64,000 nt of DNA from positions 52,926,474 to 52,990,473 of the forward strand of contig NC_084843.1 of NCBI RefSeq assembly GCF_033115175.1, read 5' to 3'. A program made the translations under genes and the position numbers. This DNA comes from Lepus europaeus. Its lineage: Eukaryota; Chordata; Mammalia; Lagomorpha; Leporidae. Below, piece by piece: positions 12,708 through 24,302 of the stretch. Numbering within the stretch: the stretch's first letter is position 1; each line of letters opens with the position of its first letter. Below the pieces are notes generated by a model. It worked only from the letters and a program-made list of their open reading frames with translations. It did not search any database and had not been told where the DNA came from.

Positions 12708-13032
12708 TCTATTTTTTTTTTATTTATTTGACAGGTAGAGTTATAGACAGTGAGAGAGAGAGAAAGAGAAAGGTCTTCCTCCCGTTGGTTCACCCCCCCA
12801 AATGGCCGCTACAGCCGGCGCTGCGCCAATCTGGAGCCAGGAGTCAGGTGCTTCCTCCCAGTCTTCCGTGTGGGTGCAGGGCCCAAGTACCTGGGCCATC
12901 CTCCACTGCACTCCTGGGCTACAGCAGAGAGCTGGACTGGAAGAGGAGCAGCCGGGACTAGAACCCGGTGCCTATATGAGATGCCGGCACCACAGGCGGA
13001 GGATTAACCAAGTGAGTCATGGTGCCAGCCCC
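12708..13032 (-). mobile_element. CSINE
   Basis: Full-length reverse C repeat with T-rich tail, GA-rich segment, core and a well-kept head ('gaggattaaccaagtgagtc'). It abuts the 3' side of the reverse L1 fragment that starts at 13,040. Confidence 0.92.
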
Positions 13033-13039
13033 AACCTGT

Positions 13040-14251
13040 GGAAGCCCCTTGAGTTCACCGACTCTGAACTTGTTTAGTCAAGGCCGTGTCACAGTGGAGG
13101 TTCCTTCCTCCCTTCAGAGAAAGGCACCTCTCTCCTTGATGGCCTGTTCCTTCTGCTGGGGTCTTGTTCACCAGGGTCTTTCATTTAGATTGTTTTTTGC
13201 CACCGTGTCATGGCTTTCCATACCTGTGAGACTCTCATTGACCTTTTAGCCAGATCCGAATGTCCCAAGGGTTGATTCTGAGGCAGGAGTGCTGTTTTGG
13301 GCGTTTGCCATTCTATGAGTCTGCTGTGTGTCCTGCTTGCCCTGCAGGATCATTCTCTCCCTTTTAATTCTATCCTTCATTATTTGCTTACACTGGTTTT
13401 ATTTGTGAAATCTCTTCGACACATACCCTATCTTTTTGATCGGTTGTGTATTTATACTTATCACTTTACCAAGTGCGCTGGCATTGGTACCTGCCTCCTT
13501 GGTAAGATTGATTTGAAATCCCCTGGCACATTTCTAGTTCCACAATTGGAGGTAAGTCCGAGTGAGCATGTGCCAATCTATATATCTCCTCCCTCTCTTA
13601 TTCCTACTCCTATGTTTAACAGAGATCACTTTTCTGTTAATTTTAAACGCCTAAGAATGATTGTGCATTGATCACAGAGTTCAACCAGTGGTCTTATGTA
13701 GAACAAACAGAGCAACAACAACAACCACAACAACAAAAATACTAAAAGGAATAAAATAGTAAGCTGTTCCTCAACAGTCTAGACAAGGGCTGATCCTGTC
13801 ATTGTCTCTCATAGTGTCCATTTCACTTAGCAACAACAACAGCAACAACAACAACAAAAATACTAAAAGGAATAAAATAGTAAGTTGTTCCTCAACAGTC
13901 AAGACAAGGGCTGATCATGTCATTATCTCTCATAGCGTCCATTTCACTTGAGGTGCATGGAGAGTTCATTTGTTTGGTTCCTTTCCAACTTCTTGATGTA
14001 GGCACCAATTGCTATAAACTTTCCTCTTAGCACTGCTTTTGCTGTATCCCACAGGTTTTGATAGGTTGTGTTATCATTTTCATTTGTTTCTAGAAATCTT
14101 TTGATTTCTCTTTTAATTTCTTTGATGACCCACTGTTCGTTTAGCATCATGTTGTCCATTGTCCATATATTTGCATATGGTGTAGAGATTCTTGGGTTGT
14201 TGATTTCGAGTTTCACTGTGCTATGGTCTGAGAAGCTGCATCACATAGGCC
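13040..14251 (-). mobile_element. L1, internally deleted, with 121-bp tandem duplication
   Basis: Read on the minus strand, 14,251 to about 13,948 encodes part of L1 ORF2 between endonuclease and reverse transcriptase. About 90 codons are open, including [20 protein letters not shown]. At about 13,948 the sequence jumps straight into L1 3' UTR, which runs to 13,040 and shares blocks such as the complement of 'cctcagaatcaacccttggg' with the other two copies. The reverse transcriptase and C-terminal regions are missing. Inside the UTR part, 13,711-13,830 and 13,832-13,950 are near-identical copies offset by 121 bp, each with a (CAA)n run. Confidence 0.85.
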
Positions 14252-14486
14252 TTTGATAACCCATGACACAATAATGACCTTGAGTAATTAACAGCCTGTA
14301 CTACATTCAAACTAGTAGCTTAGAGGTAAGTTTTGGAATCTTACTATTTCTGTCTAGAGTTACCCAGGGTCTCAGAAGAAAAGTTTTGCCCTTAGATGAG
14401 CAAATTCCATAAATCATTAGAAACAGCCCTTTGCTTCTCTGGCCAGAGTGTAAGGCCTGCACCTGCACACAGGTCACTTGAGTTCT

Positions 14487-14825
14487 ATTTTTTTTTCTTC
14501 TTTTTTTTGTGGACAGGCAGATTTAGACAGTGAGAGAGAGAGAGAGACAAAGAGAGGTCTTCCTTCCATTGGTTCACCCCCCAGATGGCTGCTATGGCCA
14601 GCGCACTGTGCTGATCCAAAGGCAGGAGCCAGGTGCTTCCTCCTGGTCTCCCATGCGGGTGCAGGGCCCAAGCACTTGGGCTATCCTCCACTGCCTTCCT
14701 GGGGCACAGCAGAGAGCTGGACTGGAAGAGGAGCAACCAGGACAGAATCAGCACTCCAACCGGGACTAGAACCCAGGGTGCCGGCGCCGCAGGCGGAGGA
14801 CTAGCCTAGTGAGCTGTGGCGCCGC
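14487..14825 (-). mobile_element. CSINE
   Basis: Reverse C repeat with tail 'ttttttcttcttttttttgt', GA-rich part, 'caagcacttgggctatcc' core and head 'gaggactagcctagtgagc'. Confidence 0.92.
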
Positions 14826-15642
14826 TCACTAATCCTAGTTCTGTACCTGGCTATCTGTGGATCATAGGTCCTTGCCTCTCTCTGATCCTCAGTCTCTCTT
14901 CTGGAAGACTAGAGGTTTGGCTTAGATCCAGCGGAGTTCTGTGCATGTCGCAAGGGCCTTCAAAAGCCAAGCAAGATGGTGCTGCTACATCCTCTCAACC
15001 AGAGCAGACCTCTGTGCATTGTATAGGCAGGGGTCTGATTTATCTTTGCTTGCAAGAAGAAGTTGAAAAATATAAGATTAGATGATTCCTAGGGCACCTT
15101 TCAATTTAGATTTATTGTGATTCCATGACTACCAGTAACCAACATTGGGTGAGCTATATCCTTTAGGTCAAGCAATTGTTTGGGGAATGGAAGGATTTTT
15201 AATCAATGTTAACATCCCTTAATAAATTAATAGGGATGATTTTTATCCTGACTAGTAGAATTCTGAAGAAACAGAATAGAGGACAAGTAAGTCTTGATAT
15301 GGAAATCAGAGTTCAGAAGTGGGGAAAAGATCAGAGACTGAGTACACAGTAGGGCCCCTTCCTTAGGAGAGCAAGCCTCAGCAGAGCAGCTCAGCAGATG
15401 GTGGCAAGCATACAAGGCCCCCAGAGAGGGCACTGGGTAAAAGTCTGAGCCACAAGCCTTAACTGGCCAATGGCTTTCACTCATGCCATCTTACTCAACC
15501 TTTGCAAAGGACTAGTAAAAACACTGCCATTTTCCAGCCACAGAATTGATGTTTAGAGTATCTAAGTGATGGCTGGGGATCATCCAGATCATCTTTTCCA
15601 GAGTTAAGATCCTGGCACAGGAAGGAGAGAGGTGCCAAGAAG
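14826..15642. other. Unassigned intergenic DNA
   Basis: No repeat or gene recognised; short chance frames only. Confidence 0.45.
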
Positions 15643-15749
15643 AAAAGGAAAAAGGAAGACCTTTCTCTCTGTCTCTCTCTCTCACTATCCACTCTGCCTG
15701 TAAAAAAAAAAAAAAAAAAAGAAGAAGAAGAAGAAGAAGAAGAAGAAAA
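15643..15749 (+). mobile_element. CSINE 3' fragment with (GAA)n tail
   Basis: Only the last part of a C repeat is present ('ggaagacctttctctctgtc' through 'ccactctgcctg'). It continues into an A18 tract and then (GAA)n at 15,721-15,749. The microsatellite evidently grew out of the SINE tail. Confidence 0.85.
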
Positions 15750-16909
15750 GGAGAGGAAGACAAGACCAAATTTTCTGGTCCTCCTTCCCATTTTGTTCCA
15801 GACATATACTAAGTTCTGCAGTCAGCCAACTATCATTTATTGGGTTTGTACTGCAGGCTGGTGCTGAGACAGGCGAAGAGGAACAAGTTGTGGGTCTTCC
15901 TCCTGGGACACACACGTATGTCAGTGTCAATCTCACCACACGTTGCTGTTCTTCTGCCATGTACCTGCTGGGACCATCCTCCTCTGCTTGCTTACAGTTC
16001 AGTGCTTCTGTGCTTTGGCCAGTGACATTTGAGCTACAGTGAGTGGGCAACTTCCAGTGGAAAGCTTTAAGTGTGCAAACCAGACTGTCTTTCTGGACCA
16101 TAATCACTGGCAATATGCCCTCCACAGAAGACACTCCGTCAGCTTGGGCCTTGATGGAGGTGACTTTGGAGCACAGCCTTAACAAAGTGATACAGATTTC
16201 ACTGAAGGATATAATAAATGTTGTTTTAGCCACTGAGAGCTTAGGAGTTTCTTGTTACCGCAGCATGACCTCGCTTACTCTAGTGTACTTAATATCCACT
16301 ATGACAGAAGTATGAAGAGGCCAGAGTTTTATGTCAGTCACCACCCTCATTAGTTAACCAATAATGGCAATCCTTCTACAAAGAGTTAGAAGTCTTTCTC
16401 TTCATTTTGAAACCTACAAAATATATTTCCCACTTGCTTTCTATACTGCGTTCAGCACACTTCTATTATTTGATTTAACAGCATTAGCATGAATAATTTC
16501 ACTGATGTAATTGTTAATGAAAACTTCCTTCAAGGTTCTTGCACTGAACATTTATAAACATAAATGGAAACTTCTGCTGTATTTATTTCTACACCAATTC
16601 CATAACAAATTCTGAAGGAGAAGTAGGGCAATGGGAGAAGGGGAGCAATTCACAAAATAGGGGAAAAAAGAGGGGGCACTTCCATTTTTGCTTCTGTAAA
16701 CTATCACCAGTTTCTCTGGTTTTGCATGACCATATTTTTCAACCAGTTCTCAATTTTAGATTCTTCCTTTTCTATGATTATACAAAAATATTATTGCTTT
16801 ACTCATTAAAAATTAAAATATACTATTCACATACTTTCTCTTTCCATCCAGAAGTTCTCCACATCTTAATGCCTCTCTAAATTCATGAAGTGTCATTAAG
16901 AGTTAATAA
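15750..16909. other. Unassigned intergenic DNA
   Basis: 1.2 kb without a recognised repeat. A 182-codon reverse frame covers 15,685-16,233, but it runs through the SINE poly-A/GAA tract and shows no family resemblance, so I do not call it a gene. Confidence 0.45.
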
Positions 16910-16910
16910 G

Positions 16911-17172
16911 GGGTGGGGTCGGTGCTGTGGCTCGGTGGGTTAATGCCCTGGCCTGAAGCACCAGCATCCCATATGGGCACCGGTTCGAGACCCAGCTGCT
17001 CCACTTCCGATCCAGCTCTCTGCTATGGCCTGGAAAAGCAGTACAAGATGGCCCAAGTCCTTGGGCCCCTACACCCATGTGGGAGACCAGGAAGAAGCTC
17101 CTGGTTCCTGGCTTCGGATTGGCACATCTCTGGCCATTGCGGCCAACTGGGGAGTGAACCAGCGAATGGAAG

Positions 17173-17212
<40 letters not shown>

Positions 17213-17250
17213 CTCCTCTATAACTCTTAACTTTAAAAAAAAAAAAAAAG
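16911..17250 (+). mobile_element. CSINE
   Basis: Forward C repeat with A-box-like 'TGGCTCGGTGG' and B-box-like 'GGTTCGAGACC', a (CT)n run at 17,168-17,208 and an A-rich tail. It is followed immediately by another CSINE. Confidence 0.93.
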
Positions 17251-17260
17251 GTTAACAAGG

Positions 17261-17576
17261 GGCTGGCACTGATGGATCATGGGTTAAGCTGCCACTTGTG
17301 ATATCAGCATCCATATCTAAGTGCTGGTTTGAGACCTGGCTGCTCCACTTCCAGTCCAGCTTCCTGCTAATGCACAAGGGAAGGCAGTAGATAATGGCTC
17401 AAATGCTCGAGCTCCTGTCACCCACATGGGATACCCAGATGCTGGCTTCAACCTGGATCATCCCAGACCATTTGGGCCATTTAGGGAGTAAACCTGTGGA
17501 TGGAAGATCTCTCTCTCTCTCTCTCTCCTCTCCTTCCCTGTCAAATAAATAAATAAATCTTAAAAAAAAAAAAACA
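17261..17576 (+). mobile_element. CSINE, second of a tandem pair
   Basis: Forward C repeat starting 'ggggctggcactgatggat', with a (CT)n run and (AAAT)n/poly-A tail. Variants of 'gttaataa' flank both elements (16,902-16,909, 17,251-17,258 as gttaacaa, and 17,577-17,584). This indicates two insertions at one target site. Confidence 0.93.
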
Positions 17577-17722
17577 GTTAATAAACTGTCATTTGTAGAC
17601 TGTGAGCTAGGCTCTTCAAATGAATTTCCTCACAGACTCTCACAACAGCTCTATGAGGTAAGCACTGTTGTCACAGATTTGGCAAATGAAGAAATGGACG
17701 TGATTTTTAGGATCCAGTGCCT
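17577..17722 (-). repeat. MIR SINE relic
   Basis: 'acaacagctctatgaggtaa' with 'cagatttggcaaatgaagaa' is the reverse MIR core. Confidence 0.6.
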
Positions 17723-18149
17723 TATTCCAGCACCAGTGCTTCATTCCCAATCCTGTTCCCACCAGCTTCCAAAGCCTGGGGTTCCTTCACTACCAGGAAC
17801 AGGGCCATCCAAAGTGGCTCAGACATCCCGGCCTCAGCCACCTGGCTGATGAGCAGGGAGGGGGCCAGACACACAGGCACTCTGGGGTGCAAACAGATGG
17901 ACCGCCAGGGCATAGAGGCCATTGCCCCTGAGAACAGACTGTGCGACTGGAGGCAGCCATCCAGAGCTCATTGTCCTGGGGCGTTGCTCAAAGAAGGTCT
18001 TAAAATAGCATTTGACAAGGTAGAGACACACAGGTAACTCATGCAACTGAGCCATGGGCCTCTGAGAAATCCACACTCTGGAAATTACTGGGGACTGGGG
18101 AGGTCCAGGTCTGGACCTGGCTCTGTCATCAACGTGCTCTGCAGCTACG

Positions 18150-18410
18150 GCTAATGGCACCCAGGCAAGTAGCGCTAGCACTGGTGCCAGGGGCTGTGCT
18201 CTGCTCTTCATGTCCATACTCATTTCTTTCACTCTTTTTTGAAAACTACAAAAAGTAGACATTGTTATTACCCTGCATTTCAGACACAGTAAGGGACAAG
18301 CAAGTGCCTTTTCCATAAATAGGAAGTAGATAGCCAGGATCTGTTCCCGCCATTTCCATTCTCTGGGCCTCAGTTTATCCATTTATACAAGAAGATTGGG
18401 CTTCATGATC
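18150..18410 (-). repeat. MIR relics, adjacent
   Basis: 18,180-18,300 ('actggtgccaggggctgtgc', then 'attgttattaccctgcattt') is a reverse MIR. 18,360-18,410 ('gggcctcagtttatccat') looks like a separate forward MIR piece. Confidence 0.45.
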
Positions 18411-18929
18411 CCAAAAATCTACCTCAGCTCTAAGACTTGGCTTCCTTTACTCTGTATGCACAGGTACAAATGTCCAGAAGTAAGATATTCCATCTTCATC
18501 ATACTGAATTTGCAGGATACCACTGTACCACTCTCTCCTTTCCTGACTTTGGTAGAGTTGGACAGAATGGATCAGACTCTGTTCAACACAGTTCTTCTTT
18601 TCCTGAAAAAGACCTTGGCAAGTCTACCATAAGGTCCATTCCAGTGACAGAGGAAATAAGGAGGAAAAGATGGATGTGCCAACACATCCCCTTTTCTGGA
18701 AGTAAAACGATGCACTTGTTGCCTTGTCTAGGTTTGTGGGTTTCTAATTTATGGGGGGAAGCAGTTGGGAGTTAACACTAACTTCACTTCCTTCTACAGT
18801 GCTGATAAGACAGCACTGCCCTAGGGTCAGTCCTCCAGTCTACATTCTAAATACATTCACAATTCTACATCAACAAACCAAGTAACAATCTCAAATAAGT
18901 AAGATAATAAGATTTCTCTAGGGCCTTAG

Positions 18930-19105
18930 GGTCTAAGCATATCCCAGATGTCCTTAAACTTCAGGAATTACCTAGGGACTTGCTAAAAATGCCAAATTCT
19001 GGGCCCATATACTGAGAATGACTTCATGGTCTGGCATGGGTCTCAGGATCTGCCGCCTTAATCTCCTCCAAGTTTGATCCCCCATGGTTTGTGGATCGCA
19101 TGACC
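18930..19105. repeat. hAT-type DNA transposon relic (MER5A-like)
   Basis: 'cttgctaaaaatgccaaatt' followed by 'tgggcccatatactgagaat' has the layout of MER5A-type non-autonomous hAT elements. Named from remembered consensus only. Confidence 0.5.
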
Positions 19106-20955
19106 GATAAATACAGCCTGGTTCTTTTAATTAGATCAATTTACCTCATAAAACACAAACCAATTATGTCAATCCAGCTGATCAATTCAACTGTGGTTTG
19201 TTTTGTTTGTTGGGATGTTTTAATATTTGTTTTTGTCAATTCAGATTTTAAAGTTGTCTGAGGTAGTCCTCGGATGCCCAATAAATATAATTTCAAATTG
19301 AACAAAATCACTGTTTAGCTTTTTTGTTCCAAAGTAAATGGACAGGTTTTCATTGAATTAACAGACTCTACTACTTGTTTTAGGCCATTAGTCACTGTGG
19401 TCACACCATTTCACAAAGTTACTCAATAGCACTTCACCCTATTCACTTGAAAGAGTTCAATCTGGAAGTACCACCCTAGGGCAACCATGTAATTTATCGT
19501 CCAAAACAGGCCACTTGAAGACTAAGAGGAGGTGCTATTAATAATTTCACCAGGGCAACAACTATAATCTGATAAATCAAGACTATTCAGGAGAACTGGC
19601 AGAAGGAGTCATCCTAACTTGCACCAGAAGGCTACCCTCTTCCCCAACACTGCAAAGCACCCCTTCCCTCCTGCCTCTGAAGGTCCATGTACTAGGTTAG
19701 ATGCTACCTTGTGTTGCTTTTATCTTTCCAAGGGGCCTCCAGCTGCCTGGCTACCAAATGTTTATCACTGCTGAGAAGGCATGGTTCATAAATCTCTATT
19801 CATCTCCCTTCCAGTTCCTAGCTAGATGTTAAACTGTACCATTGGATGGATGGAGAACTGGCTGGGAGACATAATTCACCTCAGATGATGCTGCCAGGGC
19901 TTTTACCCAAGCTAGGGAGGTCCCACAGGATTGGGAAAATCCTTTGAATTATGGAGTACCAGGAAAATGGGGTTTGTGTTCTAGCTGTCTTCAAGGTTTA
20001 TCTCATGGTATCTCATGGTTAGCATCTCCCAACAGGGCCTTTTCAGCAATTGAGAATTCCCTCCCTCTCCTCTCTGCGATGCTGGTTCTGCTAAATAGAC
20101 AGAAATGAACCACAAAGGCATCACTGTTTGCTATTACAGTTACCACTGCTGCATAACAAACTGTCCCAAATCTAACTGTGAAGACAACTGCTCCATTCTG
20201 TTTACTGATTCTATGTACCCAGAATGTGGAAAGGCGAAACTGGGGACAACTTTCTCTTCACAGTGACATCTGGGACCTCAGCAGGAAGGACTTGAAAGCT
20301 TAGAGTGATTTTATTTCTGGGGTCAGGGGTCATCTGGAAACACTCTGCACTGCTCACATTTCCAGTGGTATGGGCTGGCCTTCCTCACAGCACGGAGATC
20401 CCTGACTTGCTAAATGGTGGTTAAAAGGCTCTAATGATGAAGGTCCCAAGAGAACCAGGAAGAAACCCATGGCCTTTTGACTTAGCCTTCTAAGTCCCTT
20501 GGTGTCATTTCCCACATGGTCACAAGCTGATCCCACCTCTTAGTAAGAGAAGAGTCAAAGACATAGAATAAGAAGAGAATGAGGGATGGGAGCTCTTGAT
20601 TGGGTCATTTATGGAAAATACAAGCTGCCTCACCCTGTAAGTAACCACAGTGACAAAGACAGACAATTTTTAAAACAGAAAGCAAGCACCATACCACACA
20701 CAATATCTCAAAATCCCAATGTGCTCTACCATGTCCTAAACCTCAGCTCTGTGGTCTCCAAAGTCTCAGCTTCGGTTAAGCTGGCCAGGCTCTCTATCTC
20801 TGAAACACTAATAGCTGACTTAGTACTGTAGTACAGTAACATCCTATCTTTACAGAAATTTCTTTGTTGAAATATCATACTGTATCACAAGGTTTAGAAG
20901 ATGGGTGTTCATACTTGGTGAGTTATTCATATTTGGTTACTTGTATACTTAATAA
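19106..20955. other. SINE-free intergenic block, possible regulatory DNA at its left end
   Basis: 19,106-19,500 is AT-rich and packed with TAAT cores and RUNX-type TGTGGT sites. Around 20,140-20,340 is a weak resemblance to an old mammalian LTR ('ctgctgcataacaaactgtc'). No gene seen. Confidence 0.35.
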
Positions 20956-21720
20956 AATACTGGCCTGACATTTAGGGCCTTTTATAACCTTACCTCTATC
21001 CACCTACCCATTTATCTCCAGCTGCATTCAAATCACCTGCCACTCCCAGAATAGGCTTCTATCCCCTGCCATGACACCTTTGGTCTATTTTCCCTTACTG
21101 GAATTTCTTCCATCCATGACTACCTATCAGAATACCACCCATGTGTTCAGGCCCAGTTTTTGTTTTTTTTTTTTTAATTTTTTTGACAGGCAGAGTGGAC
21201 AGTGAGAGTGAGAGAGAGAGAGAGAGAGGTCTTCCTTTGCCGTTGGTTCACCCTCCAATGGCCACCGTGGCCAGCGTGCTGCGGCTGGCACACCACGCTG
21301 ATCCAAAGCCAGGAGCCAGGTGCTTCTCCTGGTCTCCCATGGGGTGCATGGCCCAAGCACTTGGGCCATCCTCCACTGCACTCCCGGGCCACTGCAGAGA
21401 GCTGGCCTGGAAGAGGGGCAACCGGGACAGAATCCACTGCCCCGACCGGGACTAGAACCCGGTGTGCCGGCACCGCAAGGTGGAGGATTAGCCCATTGAG
21501 CCGCGGCACCAGCAAGGCCCAGTTTTACAGTCACCTTCTCCATAAAGACTTTCCTGATTGCTCCTCAAAGCAACCTCTCCCTCAGAACTGCCAGAGATCT
21601 CTGTTATACCTTTCCTGTATTTATATTGCATTCACCTTACATAAACTTTGCCATTTCCCAAGAATCACATCATCCCCCCACCTCATGCTTTCCCCTCGCC
21701 CCAATCCCCACCCTTAGTTG
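20956..21720 (+). repeat. L2 LINE relic split by a CSINE
   Basis: 'tagggccttttataacctta' and, beyond the inserted SINE, 'gtcaccttctccataaagac' with 'tttcctgattgctcctc' follow the order of the L2 3' region. The CSINE at 21,161-21,514 interrupts it. Confidence 0.55.
21161..21514 (-). mobile_element. CSINE in L2, with 12-bp target-site duplication
   Basis: Reverse C repeat with CpG-rich head. The identical flanks 'aggcccagtttt' lie at 21,149-21,160 and 21,515-21,526. The GA tract and the high CpG content suggest a fairly young copy. Confidence 0.93.
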
Positions 21721-21928
21721 TTGCTAAGAAGAAATCAATATAGAAGTGCTTCACCCATTTTTGAAGTAACTGGGTTCTCATCTGGGCAGAAAGTGTTGAC
21801 ATCAAAAGGTGCCAAGGAGTCAAGGTTCTAACAGGAAACAGAGATGAGTCAGGGATGATTGCCCCCAGCCAAATAACCTCCCTCCCGTCTCTGATTTATT
21901 CTCTTACTGCTCTGCTTTAAGACACTAC

Positions 21929-21965
21929 CACAACAACAACAACAACAACAACACACACACACACA
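21929..21965. repeat. (CAA)n(CA)n compound microsatellite
   Basis: Several CAA units run directly into CA dinucleotides. Confidence 0.95.
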
Positions 21966-22061
21966 TGCCCACACTGAAAAACATCATGAGTCTCTTGAGG
22001 AGTGCTTTTTTCAATCACATCTAAATGATCATTTATCTCATAAATGTAGAGCCATTTTTTA

Positions 22062-22396
22062 AAAGATTTATTTATTTATTTATTTATTTGAAAGTCAAAG
22101 TTACCCAGAGAAAGGAGGAGAGGCAGAGAGAGAGAGAGTCTTCCATCTACTGGTTTACTCCCCAGTTAGTCACAAGGGCCACAACAGTGCCAATTCCAAG
22201 CCAGGAGTCAGGAGCTTCTTCAGGGTCTCCCATGCAGGTACAGGGGCCCAAGTGCTTGGGCCATCTTCCACTGCTTTCTCAGGCCATAGCACAGAGCTGG
22301 ATCGGAAGAGGAGCAGCTGGGACTAGAACTGGAGCCCATATGGGATGCCAGTACCGCAGGCAGAGGATTAACCTACTGTGCCACAGCATTGATCCC
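22062..22396 (-). mobile_element. CSINE
   Basis: Reverse C repeat with (ATTT)n tail side at 22,070-22,090, GA-rich part, core and head 'ttaacctactgtgccacagc'. Confidence 0.92.
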
Positions 22397-24216
22397 TAGA
22401 GCTATTTTTAATGATGAAGTCTGTGTACTTATTGATTCCTTTCAATTTGACAAAAATCTCTTCAATCCTTGCATTTGTTTTCCAGACCCACATACATCTA
22501 ACTCCCCATGGACTCTCCAATACACACATAATTACATTTTAAATTACATCGATTTAGACTTCATTGTGAATTACATTGTATTTCATTGTGAATTACATTG
22601 TGTTTCTTACATTGTGTTGACTAATTTCATGCTAAATACAGCCATCAGCAAAGATAAGACTCCTTACCCCACCACTCTTCATCATTTTAATCTGATCTGA
22701 GAGAGGAGAGCTATCAATTCAAGGACAAAACCTCTCGTGCAGTATTTGGTCTGAGACTTCCTGCCAGAAATACAACTGTCCTTCACATCCCACTACTTGT
22801 TTTTTCCAACCTTCATTGTAGTCATGGTTTTTCAAATTTCACATCCGACATTTCAGCTGGAGCTTTCTTAAGTTCCTAAAGCAATTTAATTTCTAGTAAA
22901 AATTTGTGCCTTAGGTCACAAATCCACACCCACCAGAGTTGAGGCTGGGGGAGGCCTGGGAAACCCTGCCATCCCTCTTTACTCCATTAGCTAACTGGTC
23001 TCCTCCTCTGTGTATGTTCTTTTTCAAAACTACAGCAACTGACCAACAGCTGACAATAATCACTATCCTATCAAAGACAATCACACAAATGCTACCACTT
23101 AAATAGACTGCTGTCCAGTTAGCAATGTAGTAGTCCAAAGGGGCCCAATCCATGGACCTCTACTTGTACCTCTAAGAGGTGTTACAGTGAGATACGCAAG
23201 TAGTGAACATTTCAATCCTTAGATTTCTATGATACAATTCATATCTCATTCACTCAATCACTCAATAACTATTTCTTGGGTACTTACTCTACCCAACTGA
23301 GGAAATTATAATCCAATAGTTCCCAACATTTAGATTTAACAGATCAGTAAAATTACAGAAATATTTGGGGTGTTAACAAATGCTACCAACTTTTTATTAC
23401 ACTGTAGAACACCAAGGCATGACTATCAGCAGGCTCCCCACTCAGGGAGTCTGGCTGAAGAGGCAAGAGTGGTAGGACAAAGGTAATTAAACAAAAAGAC
23501 AGATTTGCAAGATGAAAAAAGTACAACAAATAAAGAACATTCTCTGTCCAGATTCAAAGTTAAATGTGTTAAGAAGATTTGAAAATGGTAACACAGGTAC
23601 ACCTATGGCCAAGTTACCAAAGTGTTGAAGAGGGAAAGTACCACAGCTGTAATAACCAGGTAGGCTGTTTCCCCGCCCCCTCCTTCCCACCACAGACTCA
23701 GAGATTGGTCCACATTGCCTGCCCTACCAAGAGCTGAACCCCTGCCAAGGTCTGAAGTCAACTATCTCATGCATGGGGAAATCTTGAGTCACCCTGAGTC
23801 CACCAAAGTCAGCTCTGACCTTGATTTTGGGGTCCGGGGATTCATTTCTGACCCTACTTGTATCTTCTTGCCCAGTTTCAGTGATCCTCTTATATGGTTT
23901 CTAAGGGCCTTTCTTGACTCCTTCCAGGAGCCCAGGAGTCTCCAGGATGTGAATTTTACTCCTAAATCTCAGTCCTCCTGCCTAGGCTCTGATACCTGTC
24001 GGTAGGCACACCCAGCACCAGCTCCCACATAGATGAGGCATTAGCAATTACTCATTCCCCTTCCTACAGCTGGGAAGCCCATGCTAGGCCTCCTCTGAAC
24101 CTCCTGCAGTCAGCCTCTCTGCCTGGATCTGCAAATACCACCTGTTACCAAACTCTGCTGATGAAACTCCACCCACTGAAGAAGGCAGGCTATAAGGGAA
24201 CTGGCAACCCTAGGAA
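22397..24216. other. Unassigned intergenic DNA, start of a 6.9-kb CSINE-free stretch
   Basis: No CSINE or L1 recognised. A possible L2/MIR scrap lies near 23,230-23,330 ('cattcactcaatcactcaat'). No credible gene. A short internal tandem similarity ('cattgtgaattacattgt') lies at about 22,562-22,603. Confidence 0.4.
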
Positions 24217-24302
24217 TGGTGGGTGGGGGTGGGGGTGGGGGTGGGGGTGGGGGTGAGGGTGAGAGCGAGAGCGGGGGTGGGGGTGAGAGCGCGAGAGCGA
24301 GC
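24217..24302. repeat. G-rich minisatellite, (GGGGGT)n passing into (GAGAGC)n
   Basis: Repeated G5T units, then GAGGGT, GAGAGC and CGCGAGAGC units. At least six runs of five G are separated by single T, a strong G-quadruplex pattern on the plus strand. Confidence 0.95.

Noticed and set aside
16911-17250. tRNA gene, suggested by A- and B-box-like sequences
   Set aside because: These are the internal promoter remnants of the tRNA-derived CSINE; no cloverleaf is retained.
17834-18382. 182-codon minus-strand frame
   Set aside because: Overlaps MIR relics and a competing plus-strand frame; no recognisable domain or splice structure.
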